From: Lolium rigidum | Taxonomy: Eukaryota > Streptophyta > Magnoliopsida > Poales > Poaceae | Direction: 5' to 3' | Assembly (NCBI RefSeq): GCF_022539505.1 | Contig: NC_061513.1 | Span: 349,103,696 to 349,167,695 of the forward strand | Length of the DNA stretch: 64,000 nucleotides | Part shown: piece after piece, positions 32,727-43,932 of the stretch | Position numbering within the stretch: position 1 is the first letter of the stretch | How the letters are laid out: the number at the start of each line of letters is the position of its first letter | The notes under the pieces: generated by a model | Database searches by the model: none | What the model was told of the DNA's origin: nothing | Seen by the model: the letters and a program-made list of their open reading frames with translations, nothing else | Translations under genes and position numbers: made by a program

Positions 32727-33451
32727 CTGGAGCTAGATCGTCTGGAGCTAGATCGTCACTCAGGTGGTGCACCACCATAGTTTCTACATTGTACTAGCTA
32801 CATGACACATGCTATATGTGTAGAATGATCTATGTAGGATGACTATATGTACCGTATTGCTTGTGTGCTATATTTGTACTAAATTTGGGATTTGGTGCCA
32901 TATTTGTGCTATATCTGTGATGTGAGCTATATGTGTGCAATTCATATATGATACTCGCTATTTTATATGCAATTGCTGTGCAAATGGAGCAAAATCAGTG
33001 AAATAAAAAAAATCTGGGCAGCAGCTGTGCCGACGGTGTCACCGTCGGCACAGGCCCATAGCTGTGCCAAATGGCAGGGCCTGTGCCGACGGTGACACCG
33101 TGCATTCGCGCCATTTTTTTTCCCAGTTTGAAATGCTGTGCGTTCGCGCCGTTTCTGGGAAAAAACAGGACGGCATGTTACACCGTCGGCACAGAGGGGA
33201 CGGTAACGGCGAGATGGGTCACGGCGAGCCACGTGTGCCGACGGTGGTACGGCCGACGGCCACCGCCCAGCCTTCGGCGTACGCGTGTGCCGACGGTGGA
33301 GGTCTGTGCCGACGGTGAGCGCGCCGCCCCCGACGCGATCTGTGCCGACGCGAAGACGCCGACGGTGACCGTCGGCAGAGACGGTGCCGACGGTGCTCCA
33401 CCCTGTGCTGACGGTGCGGGGCCGTCGGCGCACCCCGTGTCTCCCGTAGTG
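32727..33451. mobile_element. Terminal part of a CACTA (En/Spm) transposon
   Basis: The right terminus GTGTCTCCCGTAGTG (ends 33451) is the complement of CACTACGGGAGAC. From about 33025 inward lie some ten direct and inverted copies of TGTGCCGACGGTG, the subterminal transposase-binding repeat style of CACTA elements. Further in (32800-32960) is the TATATGTG-rich stretch typical of CACTA interiors. The other terminus lies in or beyond the gap. The flank CAG at 33452 continues into segment A. The undisturbed flank in segment C shows CCCAGGCGAGATGACG, locating the pre-insertion site. Confidence 0.8.
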
Positions 33452-35805
33452 CAGGCGAGATGACGAAAGCTGTGAACATGTCATCGTGTCTCGTGATTCC
33501 TAGGGCAAACATGCACACATCACCTTATCTACTCCCACATATTCTCCTTTTTTTTTTTTTGTTCAGGGAGAGTGAAAGAAAGAGGACATGCTCATGGTCA
33601 CCTACTAGGCTACGACTGCTATCTAGTCCTGCCTCTCGTTATCTTTGTAGCCAATCAAACCCAAAGTCATTTGATTGTTGAACAAAAAGGAGACGCTTAG
33701 CATGATCATGATGGGCTGTGATATGACACAGCCGGGGCCTAGTGCAGTAGTGCAATTGACAATATCTCCCAAATCTCAAAGCAGCTAGTAGTGAGACGTG
33801 GGCCAAAGCTAAACATGGTACTTTGCCTTTCCGGTGTCTGTCACGTGGGACCGGCCGGCACTCCATCATGGCCCGCTAACCAAGCTTAAAAGCAACAAAC
33901 AGTAAAGTAAACAAAAATCTCCCATAAAAAGAAATGAAAAAATACACCAAAGAATCATAGTATCAACAATTTCTTTATCATATCGTTCGTATGTTCCATC
34001 ATGGTACGCTGAAGTTTCTAGGAAGTCAGGAAGAGACTTTCGAACGAAGGACGGTGTCAGTGTGCACATCAAACAGCTAGCACCGCGCGTTGATAGCAGA
34101 CGGATTAAATTTGTCGAAAAGCACCGGGCGTTGTACTGCCGACGTCGCTGATGAAAAGATAAGTGGCCTGAAATCCATCGTGCGCGCTGCCGGTGGTCAT
34201 GAGCTTTCGCTGCGACTAATTTGCAAAAGAATTGCTCGCACGTGCGTTCGATATCAGTCACTCGTTCCTCTTAAAACACGAGCCACTTCAGAAATGTGAG
34301 GACGTGTTAATCCCTCTGACATTGGCTTCTAACGAACTGCGCTAGAAGCCGTCACTAGCGATATCTCCAGTTTACTAGGAAAGCAAAACCATTGAGGCTA
34401 CTTTGAAAAGTTCTAGGACTACACTACATGCGAGAGAATGTAAAGTGAAAGCACAATCTAATATAGCTCCGATTTGTTAATCCCATTACTTTAACTGATG
34501 TGGACGTAGAGAATGAGGTATATATACATGCATAGATCGATTGACCGGCCAATAAAACCTCGCCATGCATAGGTCGAGTTCGTCGGTGCACTACCACACT
34601 TTATATTCAGCAAAATAGTACAGGGGCGCCATTGTTTTCCTAACCTGCTGCACGACGTATGTTGCATTTCTGTAACATAATCATGCGTGATCATGGGGCG
34701 CCGGCTATGTATAGTATTGTTGAAGTTTGAAGAAGTAGGGCTGGCTCGATCAATAAACTGTTAGTGTTGGCGACGGGGTTACTCAAATTGATATAATCGC
34801 AGACTTAGATGTATGCATGCTTTGACTGCAAGGTACGTACGTGATCTTCGACAGGGTTTGAGTATTATATACCTGGGCCTGATGATCGATGGAGCATACC
34901 ACGCAACGAACTGCAGAACTCATGATTAAGCCGATCGATCAGCAGATTAGATGATATGCTGTCCCTGATGATTTGCGAATGACTTTTCTGTCTCTGATTA
35001 CGATCGCTAGCTAGCTGCGCCGTCGACTCTTGTCTAGAAAAGTGGTGTTTGTTGTGTGCCTAGATTTACACGCGCGGCTCGATGGTTTGCGACTTGTTCT
35101 TTTTTTGTTGAAGATTCGATTCTGTCTTGCGAAAAAATTCTGGTGTTTCTCATTTTTGTTAATGTTCATTCTATTATATACAATTCTCTGAAACAAAACA
35201 TGGTACTACTTCCATTGGCCTTGTTTAAGAAGAAGAAAAACGGAAATGCACCTTTAAATATGGGAGCATATGCTCTTGCTATCTAAAAAAATACAATTTA
35301 AAATGTCAATTAAAAATCTGAACAAAAAATTGACACTATAAGCGTACACGCCAAGTTTCGAGTAAATCTGATATTTTTTTGTCATGTGTAAAATAGATAA
35401 AGAAACGTATCGTGAAAAGCCTTTTTAAGCACTAAATTTTGGCTTTTTACACACGAGACAAACAAATGTCGGTTTTAGGAGAAACACTTTTATGAGCACA
35501 TAGAATATTGACATGTATGCGCAAATTTTTCGTTCGATTTTTTTGACATTTTTAACTGCGTTTAAAAGTCATTTATAAACCGGGGGCATATGCTCCTAGG
35601 TGCAAAAAATAGCCTCGGTCCCATTTAAGAATCAGCTGGATAATTTAATGGGATGCCAGCTTTTCGGATAATTCATATTCCCAGTACTTTCCCCTGATAG
35701 TGTGTGCTGGACCATTCTCTCATGATTCTATGACTAATTATCCACAACTTTCAATTCATTCGGTTATTCACATGTCCTCCGAGTTGGGAACCTCAGCAAG
35801 AATAT
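33452..35805 (+). repeat. Segment A of a diverged segmental duplication
   Basis: Colinear with segment B (36990-43470). Landmarks in order: GAAAGAGGACATG, TTATCTTTGTAGCCAATCAAA, GACGTGGGCCAAAGC, GGAAGAGACTTTCG-ACGAAG, GATTAAATTTGTCGAAAAGC, GATTTGTTAAT-CC-T-ACTTT, TCGGTGCACTA, TGATATAATCGCA, AAGGTACGT..GATCTTCGAC, CACGCAACGAACTGC, TAGCTAGCTGCGCC, GATTCTGTCTTGCG, ATGCCAGCTTTTCGG, TTATTCAC-TGTCCTCCGAGTT. No continuous ORF runs through it. A TATA-like AGTATTATATACCTGGG (about 34860-34877), followed by a conserved leader, could be an old promoter. No family is recognised. Confidence 0.75.
35262..35596. mobile_element. MITE with palindromic termini, copy 2
   Basis: Left terminus GGGAGCATATGCTCTTG, right terminus GGGGGCATATGCTCC. 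Each end is itself nearly palindromic and the two are inverted repeats. The interior resembles the elements at 16256 and 39854. Non-coding, 335 bp. Confidence 0.7.
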
Positions 35806-36124
35806 TCTCTATTTTCACTTTACCAGTGTTAGTAATATATTGAATCTTTGTTTTTTGCTGCATTATATCTCGGAAGTATTTCCATCCTCTCGAGGACATA
35901 TTAGGGCATCTCCAGCCGAAGATCGGGCGGTAGAGGGGCCTGCCGGCGGTGGATTTCACAACGCCGCTCTGGCTGTTCATGTGGCAAGGGAGAGACGGGC
36001 ATCCTCCGTATGTGTAACATCCTAAGAATTAGGGCAAACGAAGGGTAGATTTAGAAGGGTTATCCATCTGCATCTCAAAATGGGGATTTGTTTTCGCACA
36101 TTAAAACTAAAACCCAGAGGAATC

Positions 36125-36165
<41 letters not shown>

Positions 36166-36989
36166 CTATGAGCTAGGGAGAGATGGATTTCTACATGGCC
36201 TTTGTGTACTTAGGATTTTGGGGGGAAATGATTTGAGTTGGCTTCAAATATAAATAATTGAAATAAAAAATTGAAGTTCCAAATAAAAGAGTAATTTGAA
36301 TTTTAACAATAAATTTTAAACTAGAATTAAAACAACATTTGAATTAAATACACCATTACAAAAATTGATAAATTACAATTTTATTGATATACACACATGA
36401 TACAATGTCTTTACGATATCAATATAATTACAACTTATAAAAGAAAGAAGAAGTTACAGGAAATAAAATGAAAGCAAAACCCTAAACTAAAACCTAGCTA
36501 ACATTTTCTTTTCTTCTTCTATCTTCTTTTCTTCTCTTGAACACTTGCAAGCACACAGACAAGAAACAAACAAGTGGAATTTTAGGCATGACCAAAAAAC
36601 AACCCCACATCACGTCTACGCCCGGTACTCGCCCTCGATCTCGTGACCCAGGTCTGTCGCGCGCCCATGGCCATGCTCGATTCCGTCAACGGACGTGAGT
36701 CTGTCCTAGCCATGCTCGATTCTGCCCATGGCCGTGCTTGATTCCGCCTATGGTCGTACCCGAATCCTTTCTGGTCGTGCTCGATTCTGGCATCGCCGTT
36801 CTCGTGATAGTCCTGTTCCCGAGAGCCCCCGTGCTAGATGAGCACGAAAACGAGCGGTCCCAGGGTGAGGGGATTTTGTTCTTCATTTATTTACAATTTA
36901 TATGTTTCAAAAACGTGTTTGTGCTGCCATATAATTGGACATATGGAAAACTGCATAAATCGCTGCCTTTTTGGGGGGATGACTACTAA
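35806..36989. other. Spacer between segments A and B
   Basis: Begins with a MITE-like GGGCATCTCCAGCCG (about 35904). At 36014 a TGTAACATCCTAAGAATTAG start, similar in style to gypsy LTR ends, suggests an inserted LTR fragment, but its far end was not found. It includes the (TC)n run at 36129 and an AT-rich stretch at 36240-36480. No gene is supported. Confidence 0.35.
36129..36163. repeat. (TC)n microsatellite
   Basis: About 35 bp of perfect CT dinucleotide repeat. Confidence 0.95.
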
Positions 36990-38995
36990 GCTGTGAGCAT
37001 GTCATCGTGAATCTTGTAATGCGAAAGGGTAAGCATGCACACATCACATTATCTACTTCCAGGTCTTTTTATCTTAAGAGATAGAGAGGGGGGAAGAAAG
37101 AGGACATGTTCATGGTCACCTACCTACTGCCCGTAGTCCTATATCTCCTGTTATCTTTGTAGCCAATCAAACTCAGAGCCATTGGATTGAACCAAAAAGA
37201 GAAGTCCGGCATGATGTGTTGTGAGATGACACGACGGCAGGGCCCGGGGTGAGTGTATTTGAGAATATCTCCCTCAAATCTCAAAGCAGCTAGTTGTAAG
37301 ACGTGGGCCAAAGCAAAACATGGTATTTTGCCTTTCCTGGCGTCTGTCACATGGGACCGGCCAGCTAGCACTCGATCATGACCCGCTAGAGCTAAGCTTA
37401 AAAGCAACAAACAGTAAAGTTCAAAAAATTCTCCCTGAAAAGAACGAAAAGTCTGTTTTACACAGCCTTTCTCCCTTCCTTCACGTTGCTGTCAAGAAAA
37501 AAACGCGTACACTTCTACGCGTCTATGCCATGTCGCACCCAAGGAATACATCGCGCCCGCCATGTTCCAACGCAAGTGTTAGTCCATGTCGACACGCTCG
37601 ACTGGTCGCCCTTCCCGGCGACGAGCTCAGATGACCAAGTTCTCCATGTTGTGCCAACACCCAACCTAGAGAAGGCCACGGCGGCTACTAGATTAGGTCG
37701 GTATTGACCCGGTCTGGCAACGGCATGTCTCAGTTGTGGCGGGTTGTCGCTGGCGCGGTCAAATCGGCACACGGTGGAGCTTCCATGCTCATTGGGAATG
37801 TCAAATTTTGGGGATTTCTGTCAGTGTTGCGTGCAACATTGCGATTTGCTACATGTGTGCATACTTTTTGTTGTGTAAGTATGGGTAAAGTGCTACAATG
37901 ATTTTTCTACGTATGCTACCGAGAGGTTGCACCAATGTTACATATGTGGTCATGTAATGTTAGATAAGTGACGACAAAACATTAGATGTATTGTAAAAAA
38001 TGTTTTTTCGGGTATTGTAAAAAAATGTTACAAAACAATGTCACATTTTTTTAAATGCTACATATGCAGAGAAAAAGATTACATTCAGGTTTTTTTTTAT
38101 AGAATATTTTCGGGACTTTGAGAGACTATAGACAAAAAAAAAGTTAGAAACCAATGTTACATACTCTAGAAAAAGATACATACCAAATATTTTTGGTACA
38201 CGGTCGAAAGCGTGAGATTTATTCACTTAGGCCTAGCGTTCACCAAAGAAAAACACACACCAAAGAATCATATTATTCCAGTACGCACGTACGTTGAAGT
38301 TTCTAGGGAGCCAGGAAGAGACTTTCGGACGAAGAACAGTGTTAGCGTGTGTACATCGAGCAGCTAGCGGCTGATTGATAGAAACCGGATTAAATTTGTC
38401 GAAAAGCACCGCGTGTTGTACTGTATAGTACTGTGGACGTCGCTGATGAAAACAAAAGCAGCGTACGTGTCTATGCTGCATTTGTGGTTGTATTAGATCG
38501 TGTGCGGTGCCGGTGGTCATGAGCAGCCCTGCGATTAATTTCGAAAAGAAATCTCAGTTCCCACGTGCTTGAGATCTACTATCACTCATTTCGTTTAGAG
38601 CAATTCGCTCCTAACGAACCGCACTACATGCGAGTTCGCTGAAGATCCCTGCAGTCGATCTGCTATGAAAAGTAAAACGAGGTTATTGTGCTTTGTAAAT
38701 TAAAGTTTCCCGATTTCATGCATGGACCAACAAATTAAAGCTAAAACTCAATCTAGGTCTCTGATTTGTTAATTCCGTAACTTTGAGTGAGGACGTAGAG
38801 AGTGAGGTATATATGCATACCTTAATTTATCTTAATTGGCACACACGATTGACCGTGTCGACTTTGTCGGTGCACTATAATTTTATTACAGACAAGGGCA
38901 ACTCGCGAGGTGCCATTTTTTCCCCAACTCGTTGAAGGATAACAGCATGACGCAAATTCAGTCCCCGATCTAAAAACAGCAAAGAAAGTCATTTT

Positions 38996-39372
38996 AGATC
39001 GTGGGCACCAGTGCTCTCATCATATTAAAAAAATTGAAATTATATTTATGTGTTCAAAAAATTATGTAACAAAATTCTAAAGGGAGCTGATGATGTATCC
39101 CACTAGCGTACAAAATCTCAATTACAAATGTTTTGTTTCTTGAGCTACATAAAAATGACAATGTATGATACTATCTTTTTGGAGATTTGAATCACTGTAT
39201 ATACTCAGATCCACATGTTTGTTATTTTTGTGTAGGCTAATATACACATTATTTCAGTTGAAAATTTATACATTTCTGGGCTGCATCATTATTTATTTTG
39301 ATATGAAAACTTAAAATATAATTTTTATTTTTATTTTTTAAAAAAGATCACTGGTGTTCATGTGCCAAATCT
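38996..39372. mobile_element. MITE inserted in segment B only
   Basis: Left end AGATCGTGGGCACCAGTGCTC and right end GATCACTGGTGTTCATGTGCC..AAATCT are imperfect inverted repeats around an AT-rich, non-coding 377-bp body. Segment A has no counterpart at the homologous position (near 34700), supporting insertion after the duplication. Confidence 0.55.
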
Positions 39373-39853
39373 ACGTCCAATATTTGTTGAAGCTAGCTAG
39401 CGACCTTACCCAAGTTGATATAATCGCATGCTTAGATGCATGGGATGATTAGCCTAGCTGGTACTACACGCTTTGGCTGCAAGGTACGTGATCTTCGACA
39501 AGGTCTGAGTATTATATATCCTGGGTCTGATCGATCGAGCATATCACGCAACGAACTGCCAAACTCATGATTAAGCCAACCGATCGCAGCAGATTATATG
39601 ATATATAGGTGGTAGATGGATGGATAGTAGATTGATAGACAGACAATGGATTCATTCATGCAAAAGAGTTGGCATGCAGTTTTGTCACATTTGTTGTCCC
39701 GGCCATGCATGCAACGCTAGCCGAGATGATTGGCCAGGGGCCGTTTGGGCTTTTCTGTGCCAGATTATGATCACTAGCTAGCTGCGCCTCTGTCTACTCC
39801 TGTTTAGAAAAGTGGAGATTGTTATGAGTAAAATGTATAATGATAGGGATATT

Positions 39854-40229
39854 CACTTTGGCTCATAGGAGCATTTGCTCCCACTATGTGAATCTACATT
39901 TCGAAATGTCAAAAAATTCTAAAGTAAATTTTTTCATGTACATCTACACATTTTATGTTTGTGCACAAGTTTTCAAAAGAAACTAAAAGAAATTGTGGCT
40001 CCTGTAAAAAAGACAAATTTTGATGCTATAACACGACTACGTACAGGACATTTTTTTTGTCTTTTTTGTTCACGCCACATAAAATATTGTTTCTCCATAA
40101 AAACTTGTGCACTAACAAAGAATGACACGATGTACACCAAAAAATTTATGTCAGAATTTTTTGACATTTTTAAAATTGTTTTTTAATTATTTTGTATAAT
40201 GGGAGCATTTGCTCCTATGAGCCAAAATG
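39854..40229. mobile_element. MITE with palindromic subterminal motif, copy 3
   Basis: Left CACTTTGGCTCATAGGAGCA..TTTGCTCCCACTAT and right ATAATGGGAGCA..TTTGCTCCTATGAGCCAAAATG form an inverted repeat of about 34 bp with few mismatches. Body phrases such as GTAAAAAAGACAAATTTTGA link it to the copies at 16256 and 35262. 376 bp, non-coding. Confidence 0.8.
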
Positions 40230-40242
40230 CCACCTCCTGAAT

Positions 40243-40624
40243 GATACCACCTCTTACGTGATACCATGATACTACTACCTCCTGAAATTTAGATTTTGAG
40301 GTGTTAAAAAATTCCCAAATAATTATATGCTTGTTTACAAGATGTTTATAAACCATAGAATTTGCAGAACCCAATTCTAAATACACACAGAGAAATAAAA
40401 AAACAAATCCAAGATAAATAGTGTTACAAAAAGACAAAAATACAAAAGGACACTACTCACATTGCAATTTGTCTTTTTTTTGCTGAATTTAGTTCTAAAA
40501 TTTTGAGAATGCAAACACACATCTTTGAACACCCACAAATTTGCTTCAACTTTTCTTGCACTTGTAAATTTAAATTTTGAGAAATTGTAGCATGGTATCA
40601 TGTGAGATGTGGACATGTGGTATC
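40243..40624. mobile_element. MITE with GATACCAC termini
   Basis: Left end GATACCACCTCTTACGTGAT..ACCATG and right end CATGGTATCATGTGAGATGT..GGACATGTGGTATC are inverted repeats of about 35 bp. AT-rich 382-bp non-coding body, separated from the previous MITE by only 13 bp. Confidence 0.7.
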
Positions 40625-40948
40625 ACTAGATATTTTCGTGTTTGTTATGTGTCTACTTTTATACACTGGGCATGATGATTTGCAATTTATTATCTTGTCG
40701 AAGATTGATTCTGTCTTGCGCCAAAATTTCAGGTGTTTCCCAAATTACTTAATGTCCATCCTATTCTGGACTCTGCAACTCTATGAAATAGCATCACATG
40801 TTTCTACTTCCATGGGCCTTGTTTAAGATTGAAAGAAAAAATAATGTAACATGAGCTTGATAATTGAATGGATTGCGCAGTGGTAGTCAAAAAGTACTAT
40901 ACCTTGGGATTGTACTACCTCCCTTTTATAATATAGCATGTTTTAGCA

Positions 40949-41206
40949 TACTACCTCCATCCCAAGGCTTAAGGCCTATATTTTTTTTCTAGAAAGTCAA
41001 ACTATGTCAAGTTTGACCAAGTTATTATCAAAAATCATTAACATGAAAAGTACAAAATCAATTTCATTAAATAGATAATGAAATATATTTTCGTATGGTA
41101 TTTACAAATATCATATTTGTTCATAGATTCTTTTAAAAGTTTGGTCAAACTTTACTTTATTTGACTTTTTTAAATATAAACCTTAAGTTTTGGGATGGAG
41201 GTAGTA
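40949..41206. mobile_element. Stowaway-type MITE, 258 bp
   Basis: TA-CTACCTCCATCCCAAGGC..TTAAGGCCTA at the left mirrors AACCTTAAGTTTTGGGATGG..AGGTAGTA at the right. Inner complementarity (TCAAGTTTGACCAA against TTGGTCAAACTTTA) is extensive. The flanking TA matches the target site. Confidence 0.85.
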
Positions 41207-41230
41207 CTAAATTTGTGTTAAGTTGTAGAG

Positions 41231-41645
41231 TAAAGGCATCACCAACGGGACGACGCATTTTGAACATAATTTATGTCCATTTGCGTCGGGCACGCACACA
41301 AAAAATAGTCCGCATGTGTCTGCCCCTCCCCAGCGGAAGAGACGTATTTTTTTGACCCAAGGCCTGCCATGCATTGATTAGGGAGATGAGAGAGAGAGAA
41401 AGAGTTCATTTGTGTGGCTAGAAGTGGTCAGCACATGTGCCTGCCCTGAATTAAAGTAGGAGAGAGGGGTGCATGCAGGCCAAACGGATGCGCGGGCACG
41501 CATTCTTGACACATATTTGCTCCACGTTTGCGTTAGAACAGGCGCTGCAGTCATTTTGTGTCTAGCCGTTGGAGCATTTTTTTATCCGCGCAGACGCAAA
41601 ATGACGTTTTTGATCCATTTCCATCGCTCCGTTGGAAATGTCCTA
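41231..41645. mobile_element. MITE with TAAAGGCATCACCAACGG termini
   Basis: Left TAAAGGCATCACCAACGGGA pairs with right TCCGTTGGAAATGTCCTA. The inner ACGACGCATTTTG also has a partner, AAATGACGTTTTTG. This is the style of common grass Mutator- or Harbinger-type MITEs. 415 bp, non-coding. Confidence 0.6.
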
Positions 41646-41788
41646 ATACTAGCAGTCTATTGTACGTGCAATATGGTCATGAAAGGTGTTTAGAACAGCG
41701 ACAGTGTTTATGCAAAGGTAAAAAAAAACCAACAGGATTACAGGAATAATAGGCAGATGCCAGCTTTTCGGAGCATGCATATTTCAAG

Positions 41789-43334
41789 GGCGTTGCTACA
41801 CAGTGCCCAGGCACCGGTTTGTCATACACGGTGCCCCTCCCAAAAACGGAAAGCCACATGCACCGGTCCCCACGCCATACCAAAAATAGAAACTTCTGGT
41901 CCCATGTTCCCCCTTCCAGTGAGCAATCTTAATTTCTTTGTTCTTTTCGTCGCGCTTTGAAAAGTAGTTTTTCTTTCTCTACCGTTTTTCCCGTCCCCTT
42001 GTCAAATCTGCCTCTCCGCCAAATCATTTTTTAACCGGCCCTCTACCACCTTCTAGACTAAACTAGATGTATAAAAATTACTGTACAACTATGTAGTTAG
42101 ACGAAGTGCATGAAGTTTGTGACCTCAAATTACATCTAAATCTCAAATAATGACATCCAAAACTCAAAAATTACATCACATGAAAATGTTCAGAAATACT
42201 AGTAGCCATCTTTGTAATTTACATGTAGTTGGCTCACTGAAAATATACATCCTAGAATTGATAAACTACATCCCGATCGGATACTATAGCTTTACAATTT
42301 AATAAAGTACATCCAGAATCAGCGGAAATACACCTTAAATCTTTGCATCATTTAAATGTAAAAAAAGATTAAAAAAAATTACATCCAGAGTAGCGGCAAA
42401 GTTACTATTGTTACATCCATCCATAAATCTCGATGAATAAACAAGAGAATGCCAACTCAAAAATATACGTCTAGACTTGATGCAGCGTGAGGGTGTTGAA
42501 GTGGAGTGTTGAAGCACCTGGGAGGCTGAGACATGCCAGAATGCTAGATCTCCCTCCCGACCAGCCGATGGGGTGGACGACGTCCGGAAAGGGGATGCGC
42601 CGGTAACGGTCCTCAGGGAGGCGGAGACGCGCCGCTACCGGTATGGGGCAGACGAAGAGGCTCGGAGGTGTTGGGGGTACGTTGGCGTCGGTGACGCCAG
42701 GTCGAGGACGAGCGCGCGGTGGAGCGAGAGCGGCGAGGCAGGGGCAGGGCTGGCTGAGGTCAACGAGGCCGGGGCGGCCATGACGCCCATGCGTGACTCG
42801 AGGACGGAACTCGCGGGAGGTTGGGGAAGGCAGAGGAGAGTCAGCGAAGAAAGGCAAGGAGTGGAATACCGGAGCCCTTGAAGAAGGCGGCGGCCTACTG
42901 GCCGCTGATCCGGCCGTCGCGGTACAGATCCGCCGAGCGGAAGTGGACGTCGAATGCTGCCGCTGTCGCGCACGCCCGGTCGGAGGTCGTGCGCGTTGGG
43001 ACCGGAAGGGGACTTGCCGACGAGATCGGGCGCGCCAGGGCCGGGCGGCGCGACGAGGGATCCGCACCAACACCGCCTCTGCTAGTTCCTCCTTTGCCGG
43101 CCTGCTCGATTTCATGAGGTGAGATTCAGATAGGGATAGGGATGAGGTCAACGAGATGAGATTAGCAATAAAAGCCAGACCATGCCCTCAAGCGGTCGCA
43201 TGTGCGTTGTGCACGTGGTCCGTCGGGAAGCATCTAGTATAACACGCACGCGCCGCTTGATCACGATCCAACGCTCGCCAGATGGGAGCACTCCGTAAGA
43301 CTACAGAGAGCCTAGGCAGGAATTAGATTTTGCG
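41789..43334. mobile_element. Mutator-like non-autonomous element with 10-bp target duplication
   Basis: ATATTTCAAG occurs at 41779-41788 and at 43335-43344, exactly flanking 1546 bp that are absent from segment A (site about 35670-35690). The left end is GGCGTTGCTACACAGTGCCC; the right end (complement CGCAAAATC..CCTGCCTAGGC) is only weakly related, so the termini have diverged. Duplications of 9-10 bp point to Mutator. The left third is AT-rich with repeated TACATCCA/AACTACAT words (42080-42480). The centre (42480-43130) is strongly GC-rich and open on both strands, the longest frame being 42471-43151 on the minus strand (226 residues, Arg/Pro/Ser-rich). I do not recognise the protein. It may be captured host DNA. 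Confidence 0.65.
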
Positions 43335-43616
43335 ATATTTCAAGTGCTTTCACCTGATTTTGTGCTGGACCATTCGTTCATGATTCATGACTCAAACGTT
43401 GCTAGAACTATCCACAGCTTTCAGTTCATTCAGTTATTCACTTGTCCTCCGAGTTTAGAACTTCAGGCAAAATGTTGAAGGGTTTCGATCCGCTGGATGA
43501 CTGGAAGACAGATTAGAAACATCAAGGAGAGTACGGTTTACGGACAAGATTTCCCAGGTTTTCTTATCAGTAAAGCGTGGGCCCCAGATGGCAGGGGGGA
43601 ATGGAGCCGAAAGGGG

Positions 43617-43932
43617 GGACTGAGATCGGGTGCCCCGACTAAGGCAGGGCACGGATGAACAGTACCGTGCCCTGCTGCCTTGGCCGTTGGATCGATAATG
43701 AATAGACCAGATTTCGCACTGTAGCAGGCACTGTGGATGGCACTGTAGTAGATACTGTGGACGATGCCTGTAGCGAATATACTGTAGCATACGCACTGTA
43801 GATGCCCCCTGTAGCATGCGCCTGTTCACGTTCATCCAGCCATCGGTTCTCGATCCAACGGCCAGAAAAGGCAGCAGGGCACGGTACTGTTCATCCGTGC
43901 CCTGCCTTAGCGGGGGCACTGGATCTCAGTCC
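43617..43932. mobile_element. Foldback MITE with ~85-bp inverted arms
   Basis: The left arm, GGACTGAGATCGGGTGCCCC..GACTAAGGCAGGGCACGGAT..GAACAGTACCGTGCCCTGCT, is mirrored by the right arm AGCAGGGCACGGTACTGTTC..ATCCGTGCCCTGCCTTAG..GGATCTCAGTCC. The 130-bp centre repeats ACTGTAG/GC words. It would fold into a long hairpin. Non-coding. Confidence 0.85.

Larger units (their letters stand above)
36990..43470 (+). repeat. Segment B of the segmental duplication, transposon-expanded
   Basis: Colinear with segment A but about 4 kb longer. The extra length is largely explained by discrete insertions: an unassigned about 770-bp stretch at 37470-38240, MITEs at 38996-39372, 39854-40229, 40243-40624, 40949-41206 and 41231-41645, and a Mutator-like element at 41789-43334. 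The order of homologous blocks is preserved. The leader AGTATTATATATCCTGGGTC, then CACGCAACGAACTGCCAAAC (39508-39560), is the best conserved part relative to A. No protein-coding gene is recognised. Confidence 0.75.

Noticed and set aside
33219..33518. Arg/His-rich frames at 32963-33518
   Set aside because: They translate the CACTA subterminal repeats and run through the element end into segment A.
36014..36036. TGTAACATCCTAAGAATTAG as the start of another chromovirus LTR
   Set aside because: Similar to the chromovirus LTR only over about 10 bp. No far end, PBS or internal region, so kept only as a possibility in the spacer entry.
40914..40950. Half Stowaway end (TACTACCTCCCTTTTATAATA) just left of the MITE at 40949, as if one MITE had inserted into another
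   Set aside because: The matching right half was not found after 41206, so nesting is not supported.
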